From NCBI GenBank assembly GCA_017302135.1, contig JAFLDZ010000018.1:1-64000 (forward strand): DNA of 64,000 nucleotides, read 5' to 3'. This DNA is from Lysobacterales bacterium. GTDB lineage: Bacteria; Pseudomonadota; Gammaproteobacteria; Xanthomonadales; Xanthomonadaceae. Position 1 is the first letter of the stretch. Every line of letters starts with the position of its first letter. Below the pieces are notes generated by a model. That model did not search any database, was not told the DNA's origin, and saw only the letters and a list, made by a program, of their open reading frames with translations. This document shows positions 43,128-51,560 of the stretch, one piece after another. Position numbers and translations under genes: made by a program.

Positions 43128-44573
43128 ATGCCCCGAGATCCATCGCGTGCCGCTGCACGCATCCTGCCACTGACACTCGCGCTGACGCTGGCCGCACCGT
43201 TCGCGCATGCCGAACAATCCCTCACCGTCGAAGACCTGACGGCGCGACTGAAAGCGCTGGAAGCGCGCCTTGGCGTGACCGGCGAAGACACAACCGATGC
43301 CAGCGGTCTGAACGATCTCGATCAGCGCCTGCGCGTGATCGAACGCAAACTCGAACTGCAGGCCGAGGACGCCGCAGCGAAAGCCGCGAAGGACCCGGCC
43401 GTGTCGCTGACGCCCGCAAAGGGGCTGTCGGTGAAATCGCCGGATGGCCTCGAACTCAAGGTGCGCGGCCTGGTCCAGGCCGACAGTCGCGTCTTCATCG
43501 GCGACGATCTTGTGCCGCAGAACGACACCTTCCTGTTCCGCCGCATCCGCCCCACGCTCGAAGGCACTTGGGGCCCGTTGATCGGGTTCCGCCTCACCCC
43601 GGAATTCGCTGGCGACAGCGCCACCGTCGTCGACGCCTACGTCGATCTGAAATTCGATCCGCGCGCGACGGTGCGCATCGGCAAGGTCAAAGGCCCGGTG
43701 GGTCTGGAGCGACTGCAGTCCGGCGGCGCGATCGCGCTGGTGGAACGCGGGTTTCCGACCGAACTGGCGCCGAACCGCGATCTCGGCGTGCAGTTGCAGG
43801 GCGAACTGTTCAGCAGTCGACTCAACTACGTCGTCGGCGTCTACAACGGCGCACCCGACGGACGCGATGCCGCGACCACCAATCCCGACAACGAATTCGA
43901 TTACGCCGGCCGCGTATTCTGGGAGCCGTTCAAGAATTCGGCGAACGCGCTGTCCGGACTGGGCGTCGGCGTCGCGGCCAGCGTCGGCGAGAGCTTCGGC
44001 GCCGGCAACAATTTCCTGCCGCGCTATCGCACGCCTGCGCAGACCCAGTTCTTCGCCTACAACACCAACGTCACCGCCGATGGCCTGCATCGCAGGTTCT
44101 CGCCGCAGGGCTATTTCTATCGCGGGCGCTACGGCGTGCTGGGCGAATACATCACATCGGAGCATGAAGTCCGGGTGACCAGCGGCGTCAACAGTGGCCG
44201 GCGCGATCATCTGCAAAGCGACGCCTATCAGGTCACCGCCAGCGTCGTGCTGACCGGCGAGGACGCCAGCTATCGCGGGGTCGCCAAGCCTAACCATCCG
44301 TTTACGTCCAGTGGTGCAGGCTGGGGCGCATTCGAACTGGTCGGCCGGATCGGCGAACTTAACATCGACGACGATGCCTTCCCGCGCTTCGCCAACATCG
44401 CCACGTCGGCGCGTTCCGCCAATGCCTGGACTGTCGGCCTGAACTGGTATCTCAACAGCAATCTCAAACTGGTAACGAATTACACGCACACCACGTTCGA
44501 CGGCGGCGCTGCCGCCGGTGCCGATCGCGAAGACGAGAAGTCGATCTTCACCCGTGCCCAATTCTCTTTCTGA
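43128..44573 (+). CDS. OprO/OprP-type outer-membrane porin in the sulfate operon
   Basis: A 481-residue protein with signal peptide (about 1-28, ending APFAHAEQ), a short coiled-coil segment (VEDLTARLKALEARL), and a 16-strand-type barrel of the phosphate-selective porin family. The barrel shows LKVRGLVQADSRVF, FLFRRIRPTLEG and VRIGKVKGPVGLERLQS, and ends with SIFTRAQFSF, closing in Phe. CACGGAG precedes the ATG at 43128. Family members carry phosphate or polyphosphate. Its place between the Rrf2/DUF2292 pair and sbp suggests that here it admits sulfate or organosulfur anions. Confidence 0.87.
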   Translation: MPRDPSRAAARILPLTLALTLAAPFAHAEQSLTVEDLTARLKALEARLGVTGEDTTDASGLNDLDQRLRVIERKLELQAEDAAAKAAKDPAVSLTPAKGLSVKSPDGLELKVRGLVQADSRVFIGDDLVPQNDTFLFRRIRPTLEGTWGPLIGFRLTPEFAGDSATVVDAYVDLKFDPRATVRIGKVKGPVGLERLQSGGAIALVERGFPTELAPNRDLGVQLQGELFSSRLNYVVGVYNGAPDGRDAATTNPDNEFDYAGRVFWEPFKNSANALSGLGVGVAASVGESFGAGNNFLPRYRTPAQTQFFAYNTNVTADGLHRRFSPQGYFYRGRYGVLGEYITSEHEVRVTSGVNSGRRDHLQSDAYQVTASVVLTGEDASYRGVAKPNHPFTSSGAGWGAFELVGRIGELNIDDDAFPRFANIATSARSANAWTVGLNWYLNSNLKLVTNYTHTTFDGGAAAGADREDEKSIFTRAQFSF

Positions 44574-44593
44574 CGTTTCGTGAGGATGCATTC

Positions 44594-45631
44594 ATGATCA
44601 TGTCCATCAAGACGCTCTCCATCAAGGCGCTGCTGCTCGGCGTGGCGCTGTCCGCCGCCGTGCTGTTGCCGACCACCGCGAAGAGCGCCGACACCGAATT
44701 CCTCAACGTGTCCTACGACCCGACCCGCGAATTCTATGCCGAGGTCAACGAGCGCTTCGCGGCGCAGTGGAAACAACAGACAGGTGAAACCCTGAAGATC
44801 CGCGCTTCTCATGGCGGTTCCGGCAAACAGGCGCGATCGGTGGTCGACGGTCTGGAAGCCGATGTGGTGACGCTCGCCGTCGCTGTCGATATCGACGCCA
44901 TCGCCCAGAACGCGAAGCTGCTGCCGCCGAACTGGCAGACGCGGCTGCCGCACAACAGTTCGCCCTACACCTCGACCATCGTGCTTCTGGTGCGCAAGGG
45001 CAACCCGAAGAAGATCCGCGACTGGGGCGATCTCGCGAAACCGGGCGTCGCGGTCATCACGCCCAACCCGAAAACCTCCGGCGGCGCGCGCTGGAATTAT
45101 CTGGCGGCGTGGGTCTGGGCGTCGAAGGAGTACCGCGACGGCGACAAGGTCGTGGGCTTCATGACCCGCCTGTTCAAGAACGTGCCGGTGCTCGACACCG
45201 GCGCGCGTGGCGCCACCACCACGTTCGTCGAACGGGGCATCGGCGACGTGCTGATCGCGTGGGAAAACGAAGCGCTGCTGACCCTCAATCAGGGCGACAC
45301 GCGCAGCAAGTTCGAGATCGTGGTGCCCAGCATCAGCATCAAGGCGGAGCCGCCGGTCGCCTGGGTCGACAAGAACGTCGCCAAACACGGCACGCGCAAA
45401 CAGGCGGAAGCGTATCTGCGCTTTCTCTACACTGAGGAAGGACAGCGTCTGGCTGCCAAGCACTTCTATCGGCCTTCCGAACCCGGCAAAGTGCCGCCGG
45501 CCGATCTCGCGCGTTTTCCCGAGCTGCCGCAGGTGACCATCGATAGCGCGTTCGGCGGCTGGAAGAAAGCGCAGGCGGAACATTTCGCCGACGGCGGCTT
45601 CTTCGATCGCATCTATCAGCCCGGTAAATGA
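44594..45631 (+). CDS. sbp: Periplasmic sulfate-binding protein
   Basis: A 345-residue solute-binding protein with signal peptide (about 1-31, ending AKSA). Typical motifs are LNVSYDPTREFYAEVN, SHGGSGKQARSVVDGLEADV, and TPNPKTSGGARWNYLAAW with VLDTGARGATTTF, which line the sulfate site. It delivers sulfate or thiosulfate to CysTWA. It lies 20 bp after the porin and its stop overlaps the cysT start by 4 bp (ATGA). Confidence 0.95.
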   Translation: MIMSIKTLSIKALLLGVALSAAVLLPTTAKSADTEFLNVSYDPTREFYAEVNERFAAQWKQQTGETLKIRASHGGSGKQARSVVDGLEADVVTLAVAVDIDAIAQNAKLLPPNWQTRLPHNSSPYTSTIVLLVRKGNPKKIRDWGDLAKPGVAVITPNPKTSGGARWNYLAAWVWASKEYRDGDKVVGFMTRLFKNVPVLDTGARGATTTFVERGIGDVLIAWENEALLTLNQGDTRSKFEIVVPSISIKAEPPVAWVDKNVAKHGTRKQAEAYLRFLYTEEGQRLAAKHFYRPSEPGKVPPADLARFPELPQVTIDSAFGGWKKAQAEHFADGGFFDRIYQPGK

Positions 45632-46500
45632 GCGCAGCCGTCGCCGACAGCGCGCGCGTTCCGCGCATGCGCCATCCGCTGCCGGGGTTCGGTCTGAGCC
45701 TCGGCCTCGGCCTGTCGTGGCTGAGTCTGGTGGTGATGCTGCCGCTGTTGGCGCTGAGCATCCGCGCGGTCGGGTTGGGCGTCGACGGTTGGCTGCGCGC
45801 GCTGCGCGACCCGCGCGTGCAGGCCGCGCTTGAGCTCAGCTTCGGCGCTGCGCTGGCGGCGGCGATCGTCGCTTCGGCCGTGGGCGTGCTGGTGGCGTGG
45901 GTGCTCGTGCGCTATCGCTTTCCGGGGCGTCGTCTGCTCGATGCGCTGGTCGACCTGCCGTTCGCGCTGCCGACCGCCGTGGCCGGGATCGCGCTCACCG
46001 CGATCTATTCCGCCAACGGTTGGATCGGGCGTTGGATCGAGCCGCTCGGGCTGAAGATCGCCTACACCCCGATCGGCATCGTGCTGGCGTTGATCTTCAT
46101 CGGCCTGCCGTTCGCGGTGCGCACCGTGCAGCCGCTGCTGGAAAGCCTCGGGCGCGAACAGGAAGAGGCTGCCGCCTCTCTCGGCGCGTCGCGACTCACC
46201 GCGTTGCGCCGGGTGATTTTTCCGGAACTGCTGCCGGGCCTGCTGACCGGTTTTTCGCTGGCATTCGCGCGCGGGCTGGGCGAGTACGGCTCGGTGATCT
46301 TCATCGCCGGCAATCTGCCCTACAGGACCGAAATCGCGCCGCTGCTGATCACGATCCGTCTCGAAGAGAACGACTACAACGCCGCAGTCGTGCTGGCCGC
46401 GCTTCTGCTGGTCGCGTCGTTCCTGTGTCTGCTCGCGATCAATGCGATTCCGCTGCTGTTCGCGCACGAGCGCAGGAAAGGAGTGCGTCATGAACGATGA
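45628..46500 (+). CDS. cysT: Sulfate ABC transporter permease CysT (CysU)
   Basis: A 290-residue inner-membrane permease with six hydrophobic helices. The coupling EAA loop reads EQEEAAASLGASRLTALRRV, and the family stretch LVDLPFALPTAVAGIALTAI is present. It pairs with CysW to form the sulfate channel. It overlaps sbp by 4 bp and cysW by 11 bp. Confidence 0.95.
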   Translation: MSAAVADSARVPRMRHPLPGFGLSLGLGLSWLSLVVMLPLLALSIRAVGLGVDGWLRALRDPRVQAALELSFGAALAAAIVASAVGVLVAWVLVRYRFPGRRLLDALVDLPFALPTAVAGIALTAIYSANGWIGRWIEPLGLKIAYTPIGIVLALIFIGLPFAVRTVQPLLESLGREQEEAAASLGASRLTALRRVIFPELLPGLLTGFSLAFARGLGEYGSVIFIAGNLPYRTEIAPLLITIRLEENDYNAAVVLAALLLVASFLCLLAINAIPLLFAHERRKGVRHER

Positions 46501-47335
46501 TCCGATCCGCGAACCGCTGTTGGTGCGCTGGGCCCTGATCCTGCTGGCGGTCGGCGCGATGGCGCTGCTGGTGTTGCTGCCGCTGCTGATGGTGCTGTCC
46601 GCGGCGTTCGGCGAGGGTTTTCGCGCGTGGTGGGCCGCGTTGCGCGAACCGGATGCGGTTTCGGCGCTGTCGCTGACGCTGTTCACGGTGGCCATCGTGC
46701 TGCCGATCAACGCGATCTTCGGTACATTGACTGCGTGGGCGCTTGCGCGCTTCGAGTTCCGGGGCAAGCGCGTCCTGCTGTCGCTGATCGATGTGCCGTT
46801 CGCGGTTTCGCCGGTAGTCGCGGGTCTGTGCCTGGTGCTGCTGTTCGGGTCGCACGGCTGGTTCGCGTCGCTGCTCGAAGCCCTCGACATCAAGATCCTG
46901 TTCGCGCGGCCGGGCATCGTGCTCGCGACGCTCTTCATCACGTTTCCGTTCGTCGTGCGCGAGCTCATCCCGCTGATGGAGCAACAGGGACCGGACGAAG
47001 AACTGGCCGCGCGTTCGCTGGGTGCGGGCGCGTGGACGCTGTTTTCGCGGGTCACGCTGCCGAACATCAAATGGGGTCTGGTCTACGGCGTGCTGCTGTG
47101 CAGCGCGCGGGCGATGGGCGAATTCGGCGCTGTGTCGGTGGTGTCCGGGCATATCCGAGGGCTCACCAATACGCTGCCGCTGCATATCGAAATCCTCTAC
47201 AACGAATTCGACACTACCGCGGCGTTCGCTGCAGCGTCGCTGCTGTCCGGACTGGCGTTGATCACGCTGGTGGTCAAGTTCTGGCTGGAAGCGCGTCACG
47301 GCGACGCGCTCGCGGCATCGCACAGGAAACATTGA
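46490..47335 (+). CDS. cysW: Sulfate ABC transporter permease CysW
   Basis: A 281-residue permease beginning MNDDPIREPLLVRW, with a ribosome binding site (AAAGGAG) inside the end of cysT. It has six membrane segments, IDVPFAVSPVVAGLCLVLLF, and the EAA loop DEELAARSLGAGAWTLFSRV. It partners CysT. An upstream in-frame ATG at 46442 is rejected because it lacks that site. Confidence 0.95.
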   Translation: MNDDPIREPLLVRWALILLAVGAMALLVLLPLLMVLSAAFGEGFRAWWAALREPDAVSALSLTLFTVAIVLPINAIFGTLTAWALARFEFRGKRVLLSLIDVPFAVSPVVAGLCLVLLFGSHGWFASLLEALDIKILFARPGIVLATLFITFPFVVRELIPLMEQQGPDEELAARSLGAGAWTLFSRVTLPNIKWGLVYGVLLCSARAMGEFGAVSVVSGHIRGLTNTLPLHIEILYNEFDTTAAFAAASLLSGLALITLVVKFWLEARHGDALAASHRKH

Positions 47336-47336
47336 T

Positions 47337-48386
47337 ATGGAGCTCACTCTCCGTGGACTCGAAAAGCGCTACAGCGGCGTCTCCGCACTGGACTCGGTCG
47401 ATCTCGATATCGCATCCGGTGAGCTGATCGCGCTGCTCGGGCCGTCGGGTTCGGGCAAGACTACGCTGCTGCGCGTCATCGCCGGCCTGCTGGCACCGGA
47501 TCGCGGCCGGGTGCTGTTCGGCGAGCGCGACGCCACGCGCCTGAGTCTGCGCGAACGCAACGTCGGCTTCGTGTTCCAGCACTACGCGCTGTTCAAGCAC
47601 ATGACCGTGGCGGAGAACATCGCCTTTGGTCTGCGCAGCCGCCCGCGCGCGCGCCGACCCGACAAGGCCACGATCGCGCGCCGCGTCGACGAATTGCTGG
47701 GACTGATCCAGTTGCCCGATTTGGGCGGTCGCTATCCGGAGCAGCTGTCGGGCGGGCAGAAGCAGCGCGTGGCACTGGCGCGTGCGCTGGCGATCGACCC
47801 CAGCGTTCTGCTGCTGGACGAGCCCTTCGGCGCGCTTGATGCCAAGGTGCGCGTCGAACTGCGGCGCTGGCTGCGCAAACTGCACGAGCAGACCGGCCAG
47901 ACCACGCTGTTCGTGACCCACGATCAGGAGGAAGCGCTGGAACTCGCCGACCGCGTAGTGCTGCTGCGCGACGGCAGGATCGAACAGATCGGTACGCCGG
48001 AACAGATATATCAAGCCCCCGCATCTGCATACGTGTTCGATTTCATCGGCCACAGCAACGCGCTCGAAGGCGCGGTGCAGGCGTCGGTCTTCGTCAGCGC
48101 CGATGGCGCCGCGCGCTTCGCCGCACCCGGCATCGCCGATGGTCCGGTCGTTGCGCAACTGCGGCCGCATGATCTGGTGCGAAGCGAAGATCATGCCGGC
48201 ATTCGCGCGCGCGTGCTCGCTACGCATCGACGTGCCGACAGGATCACCATCGAACTGGCAGTCGGTGATCGCGCCAAAGCCTTCGAATGGGACATGATCG
48301 ATTCGTTGGATGCGGTGCCCCCGACGGTCGGCGACGATGTGGTGGTGCGTCCTACGCGCGCGATGTTCTATCCGCGCGAAGAGTGA
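47337..48386 (+). CDS. cysA: Sulfate/thiosulfate ABC transporter ATPase CysA
   Basis: A 349-residue ATP-binding subunit with Walker A GPSGSGKTTL (about 36-45), Q-loop FVFQHYALFKHMTV, signature LSGGQKQRVALARAL, Walker B LLLDEPFGALD, and switch His in FVTHDQEEALEL. A C-terminal regulatory TOBE-type domain (about 240-349) follows. It powers CysTW. It begins one base after the cysW stop and is the last gene of the sulfate block. Confidence 0.95.
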   Translation: MELTLRGLEKRYSGVSALDSVDLDIASGELIALLGPSGSGKTTLLRVIAGLLAPDRGRVLFGERDATRLSLRERNVGFVFQHYALFKHMTVAENIAFGLRSRPRARRPDKATIARRVDELLGLIQLPDLGGRYPEQLSGGQKQRVALARALAIDPSVLLLDEPFGALDAKVRVELRRWLRKLHEQTGQTTLFVTHDQEEALELADRVVLLRDGRIEQIGTPEQIYQAPASAYVFDFIGHSNALEGAVQASVFVSADGAARFAAPGIADGPVVAQLRPHDLVRSEDHAGIRARVLATHRRADRITIELAVGDRAKAFEWDMIDSLDAVPPTVGDDVVVRPTRAMFYPREE

Positions 48387-48398
48387 TACGTGTGGGGT

Positions 48399-48496
48399 GC
48401 AGGGTGCATAAGCGAAGCGTCATGCGCCTTCCTTCATCAATGCGGCGTGCATGGCGATCAAAGTGGTGCATGACGCCTTTGGCTTATGCACCCTGC
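48399..48496. repeat. REP-like bipartite inverted repeat after cysA
   Basis: GCAGGGTGCATAAGC (48399-48413) is the perfect reverse complement of 48482-48496. Inside these arms GCGTCATGC (48417-48425) pairs with GCATGACGC (48468-48476). Each half can also fold alone around a loop AAGCGAAGC, and the same loop occurs in the palindrome at 51477. It looks like a pair of REP elements, able to form a long cruciform or a bidirectional terminator. Confidence 0.7.
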
Positions 48497-48564
48497 GATG
48501 CTTGTCGGACGACGGAACCGGCGCCGGCTCGGGTTATTCAATCGGCTGAGACGCGTCGGACCGT

Positions 48565-49083
48565 TCAGGCCCTGTGCTCGGGCCGATGTGGATCGTCGCG
48601 GAACGCGAGTTCCTGGGCACAGCACTTCCTGAACGCTTGCATCAGCGCATTCGCGATCGCCACCAGATCGCTCCGGTTGATCTTGAATGTCGTCGTGTGC
48701 TCGGCCAGCACCGCGTGAGGAGCGGTCGCTTCCGTGATCCGTCCCTTGTAGGCGATTTCATAATCGCCTTCCGGATCCGCCTCAACCAGTTCGCGATACT
48801 CGAGGATCTGCGTGCCGATGGTGTCGCCGTAGGTCAGGGACTCTTCCCAGGCGCCGCGCGGGCGATAGTCGGCGCCGGTACGGTCGGCAACGAGTCCGCT
48901 CAGGAATGCCAGAAATCCGCGCGCATTGCTGCATCGCACCTCGGTGCGATGCTCTGTGCGGACGCCGTCGATGAAGTGCTGCGGGTCGCCGAGGATCAGC
49001 ACCCGGATTTGCAGATGTGGATGAGCGCACGATGTCTGCACTCGGAAGGAAGGGGTTTCGAAGTGTGTGGTCCAGTCGGCCAT
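48565..49083 (-). CDS. Hypothetical protein
   Basis: A 172-residue soluble protein starting MADWTTHFETPSFRVQTSCA. It contains HPHLQIRVLILGDPQHFIDG and a C-terminal helical part (LVAIANALMQAFRKCCAQEL). No signal peptide, membrane helix or known motif is visible. It stands alone between the REP element behind cysA and the DUF2145 gene. No function can be assigned. Confidence 0.55.
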   Translation of the reverse strand: MADWTTHFETPSFRVQTSCAHPHLQIRVLILGDPQHFIDGVRTEHRTEVRCSNARGFLAFLSGLVADRTGADYRPRGAWEESLTYGDTIGTQILEYRELVEADPEGDYEIAYKGRITEATAPHAVLAEHTTTFKINRSDLVAIANALMQAFRKCCAQELAFRDDPHRPEHRA

Positions 49084-49249
49084 GTGCGCAGTCTCCATCG
49101 CGACGCGACACGCTCAAGCACGCGTCCACGATGGTGCGCATGCGGGCGAGGCAGGGCCCGTTTCTCTCCGGGCCTGTCCCATCCAACGGCGGTACCGCCG
49201 CGCCAAGGCCACAGCCTGACGATCTGGCGGCAAGCGCGAACGCACAGCG

Positions 49250-50161
49250 CTAGCCCGGTCCCGGCACAGTCATCGATCGGCCGTGGCGCCATTCGCGTTC
49301 ATGTGTCGCAATGTCGCTGCGCTGCAGCCAGTCGAGAATCGAACGCACGGTGACCACCGGATAGTCGCTGCCCAGACGGGTGGCGACGGAGTGATCGGTG
49401 AAGACCAGATTCGCGGCGAACAATCCGCCCACGATCCGCTTCGTGTAGGGAATATGGATGCGGCCCGGTTGGAAACCGTGGCCCAATGCGAGCTGATAGG
49501 CCTGTATCCGCGTGCGCACGTTTGCTTTCGGTGGAATCGCCGCTGCGATGTGTTCGAGCACCCATGAGGTCGAATTCTGGTAGCGCGTGCTGTCCGGCCG
49601 CGCGATCAGGTTGTAGTGCGGCGTGTACAGCGCGTCGCCGGGCAATGCGAGCAGTTGCTGCGACAGGCGTTCGGCGACATCGGGCTGCAGCCAGGTGATG
49701 CGCGCGTCCTGGTTCACCAGGTCGTCGGCGAAGAAATTCACCAGCCCCTGCGTGTACAGGCCGGAGCCGTCGCTGCTGCAGTCGTTGAGCAGGTGCACCA
49801 CGGTCCAGCGGCCGTCGGGATGGTCACGCACCGCGAATCCCGAATGGCTGTAGTGCAGGCCGTGTTTCGACAGATCGGTGCCGGCGCGCGAGACCAGCGC
49901 CACGGGTGCATTGGTTTCGTCCAGCGCGGCAGCGACGGTCAGCGCAGTCGCTGCGGAATCGGCGATGCGCCCGGGAGGCATGATTTGCGGCATGCAGTCG
50001 GTGCCTGCATGCGCGGGGCGCGAGACGCCCAGCAACAGCGCGGTCAGCGCCGCGATCATCAGCACCAGAAGAATGCCCGCGATCCGCGCGCTGCGCCTGC
50101 GCTCGCAGTGGGCCGGCGATGCGCAGTGCGCGGGCCCTGTCTTCGACATGTCGCGATTCAC
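49250..50161 (-). CDS. DUF2145 family exported protein
   Basis: About 303 residues. The GTG at 50161 overlaps the TGA of the upstream gene (GTGA), so it is probably translationally coupled; an ATG at 50149 is an alternative. It has a membrane or signal segment (ARIAGILLVLMIAALTALLL, ending PAHAG). The DUF2145 core is KHGLHYSHSGFAVRDHPDGR, then WTVVHLLNDCSSDGSGLYTQ and GLVNFFADD. Invariant His and Cys residues in it suggest a papain- or NlpC-like hydrolase, but this is not established. Confidence 0.8.
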   Translation of the reverse strand: MNRDMSKTGPAHCASPAHCERRRSARIAGILLVLMIAALTALLLGVSRPAHAGTDCMPQIMPPGRIADSAATALTVAAALDETNAPVALVSRAGTDLSKHGLHYSHSGFAVRDHPDGRWTVVHLLNDCSSDGSGLYTQGLVNFFADDLVNQDARITWLQPDVAERLSQQLLALPGDALYTPHYNLIARPDSTRYQNSTSWVLEHIAAAIPPKANVRTRIQAYQLALGHGFQPGRIHIPYTKRIVGGLFAANLVFTDHSVATRLGSDYPVVTVRSILDWLQRSDIATHEREWRHGRSMTVPGPG

Positions 50162-50613
50162 CACGACAGCTGCCGCGAATGGATGTGGGGGCGGGCGGCT
50201 TCATCGGCGATGAAACACAGCGCCTCGCCCGAAGCCATCAACAGCCAGCCGCCGCTCACTACGACGACCTCGAGGGTCTTGCCGGTGACGATCGCCAACG
50301 ACTTCACCGCTTCTGCGCTGAGATGGACCACGAACGAGGCGCCGAGCCCCACCACGGAGATTGTTACCGCCACTGCGGTGCCGCTGGCCGCGACCCCGGT
50401 GACCACGAATTTGCTGCCCTGTGCCAGCGCACCGACGATAGCGATGGGGACTTCCACCGATGCCATCAGGCTCGCTTCCGACTGCCGCGCCGATGCGTTG
50501 GATTGCGCATCGGCCGGCGGCACCAGCAGGCAGCCCAGCACCACCACGCACGCAGCCAGGCGGAACATCGGACGGGTCGGCGTGGGAGCGAAAGCAGGCG
50601 TGGAGGCGGGCAT
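50158..50613 (-). CDS. Hypothetical exported protein coupled to DUF2145
   Basis: A 151-residue protein with a signal peptide (hydrophobic MFRLAACVVVLGCLLVPPADA) and a hydrophobic middle (VEVPIAIVGALAQG, VVTGVAASGTAVAVTISVVGL). Start may be 50613 or 50568. Its stop codon overlaps the start of the DUF2145 gene. The pair seems to be a fixed unit, but its function is unknown. Confidence 0.65.
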   Translation of the reverse strand: MPASTPAFAPTPTRPMFRLAACVVVLGCLLVPPADAQSNASARQSEASLMASVEVPIAIVGALAQGSKFVVTGVAASGTAVAVTISVVGLGASFVVHLSAEAVKSLAIVTGKTLEVVVVSGGWLLMASGEALCFIADEAARPHIHSRQLSW

Positions 50614-50725
50614 GGCATGAACTCATCGGGCGATGGGTCGAAGAGACACCGTCGGCCGCAGACGTTGCAATCGTCGTCGACCGAGTGTAGATAACGGGGC
50701 TTACCAGTATCGAAAAACTAGACCC

Positions 50726-51463
50726 ATGGCCGTTTCCGTCGAATTGATCGACGCCCTCAAGCGTCTGCTCCGTGGCCATGGCCTGACCTATCGCGAACTG
50801 GCCACGCGCATGAAGATGAGCGAGGCGGCGGTGAAGCGCATGTTCTCGCTGCGCGCGATGAGCCTGCAGCGGCTGGAGCAGATCTGCGACGTGCTGGATG
50901 TCGGGCTCTCGGAACTCGCCGCCGAATCCGCGCGCGGCCGTGAAAGCATGGCCGAACTGAGCGAAGCGCAGGAGAAAGCGCTGGTCACCGAACCGGCGCT
51001 GCTGCTGGCGCTGTTCCTCAGCCTCAACCGCTGGCGGCAGCAGGACGTGCTGGCGCAGTTCTCGTTCACCGAACCGCAGTGGACTTCGCTGCTGATCAAG
51101 CTCGACCGCCTCGGCATCATCGAACTGATGCCCGGCAACCGCGCCCGCGCGCTCACCGCGCGCAATTTCCGCTGGCGTCGCGGCGGCCCGATGGAGCGCT
51201 ATTTCCGCGAACATCTGCTCGCCGATTATTTCGCCGACGCGTTCGATGGCGAACAGGACGGCCTGTTCCTGCTCAGCGGCAGCCTCAGCGTCGACGGCGT
51301 CCGCCAGATGCGCCAGCGACTGGAGGAAGTGGTCCGCGAATTCGACGCGCTGCTGATCCGCGACGCCGCCCTCACCGCGAAGGAACGCATCGGCGTGAGC
51401 CTGGTGCTGGCGCAGAAGCCGTGGCTGCTGCAGTTGTTCCAGCAGTATCGGCGGTCGTTGTGA
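50726..51463 (+). CDS. XRE-type helix-turn-helix regulator
   Basis: A 245-residue protein from the ATG at 50726. The N-terminal HTH (about 10-65) reads GLTYRELATRMKMSEAAVKR followed by MFSLRAMSLQRLEQICDVLD, a Cro/CI-type domain. The remaining 170 residues are helical, without a named sensor domain (for example LDRLGIIELMPGNRARALTA). Divergent from the DUF2145 pair. Targets unknown. Confidence 0.82.
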   Translation: MAVSVELIDALKRLLRGHGLTYRELATRMKMSEAAVKRMFSLRAMSLQRLEQICDVLDVGLSELAAESARGRESMAELSEAQEKALVTEPALLLALFLSLNRWRQQDVLAQFSFTEPQWTSLLIKLDRLGIIELMPGNRARALTARNFRWRRGGPMERYFREHLLADYFADAFDGEQDGLFLLSGSLSVDGVRQMRQRLEEVVREFDALLIRDAALTAKERIGVSLVLAQKPWLLQLFQQYRRSL

Positions 51464-51475
51464 ACCCCGCGTTCC

Positions 51476-51508
51476 CGTAGCCCGGGTAAGCGAAGCGCAC
51501 CCGGGGCA
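51476..51508. repeat. REP-like palindrome with AAGCGAAGC loop
   Basis: CCCGGGT / ACCCGGG arms enclose AAGCGAAGCGC, 13 bp after the HTH gene stop. It has the same loop core as the element behind cysA but different arms. It is likely one member of a REP family in this genome, and it sits between two convergent genes. Confidence 0.7.
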
Positions 51509-51560
51509 GGCGAGAACCCCGAATGCGGCCTGCAGTCTTGTCCGGGCGAAGCGACTGTCA

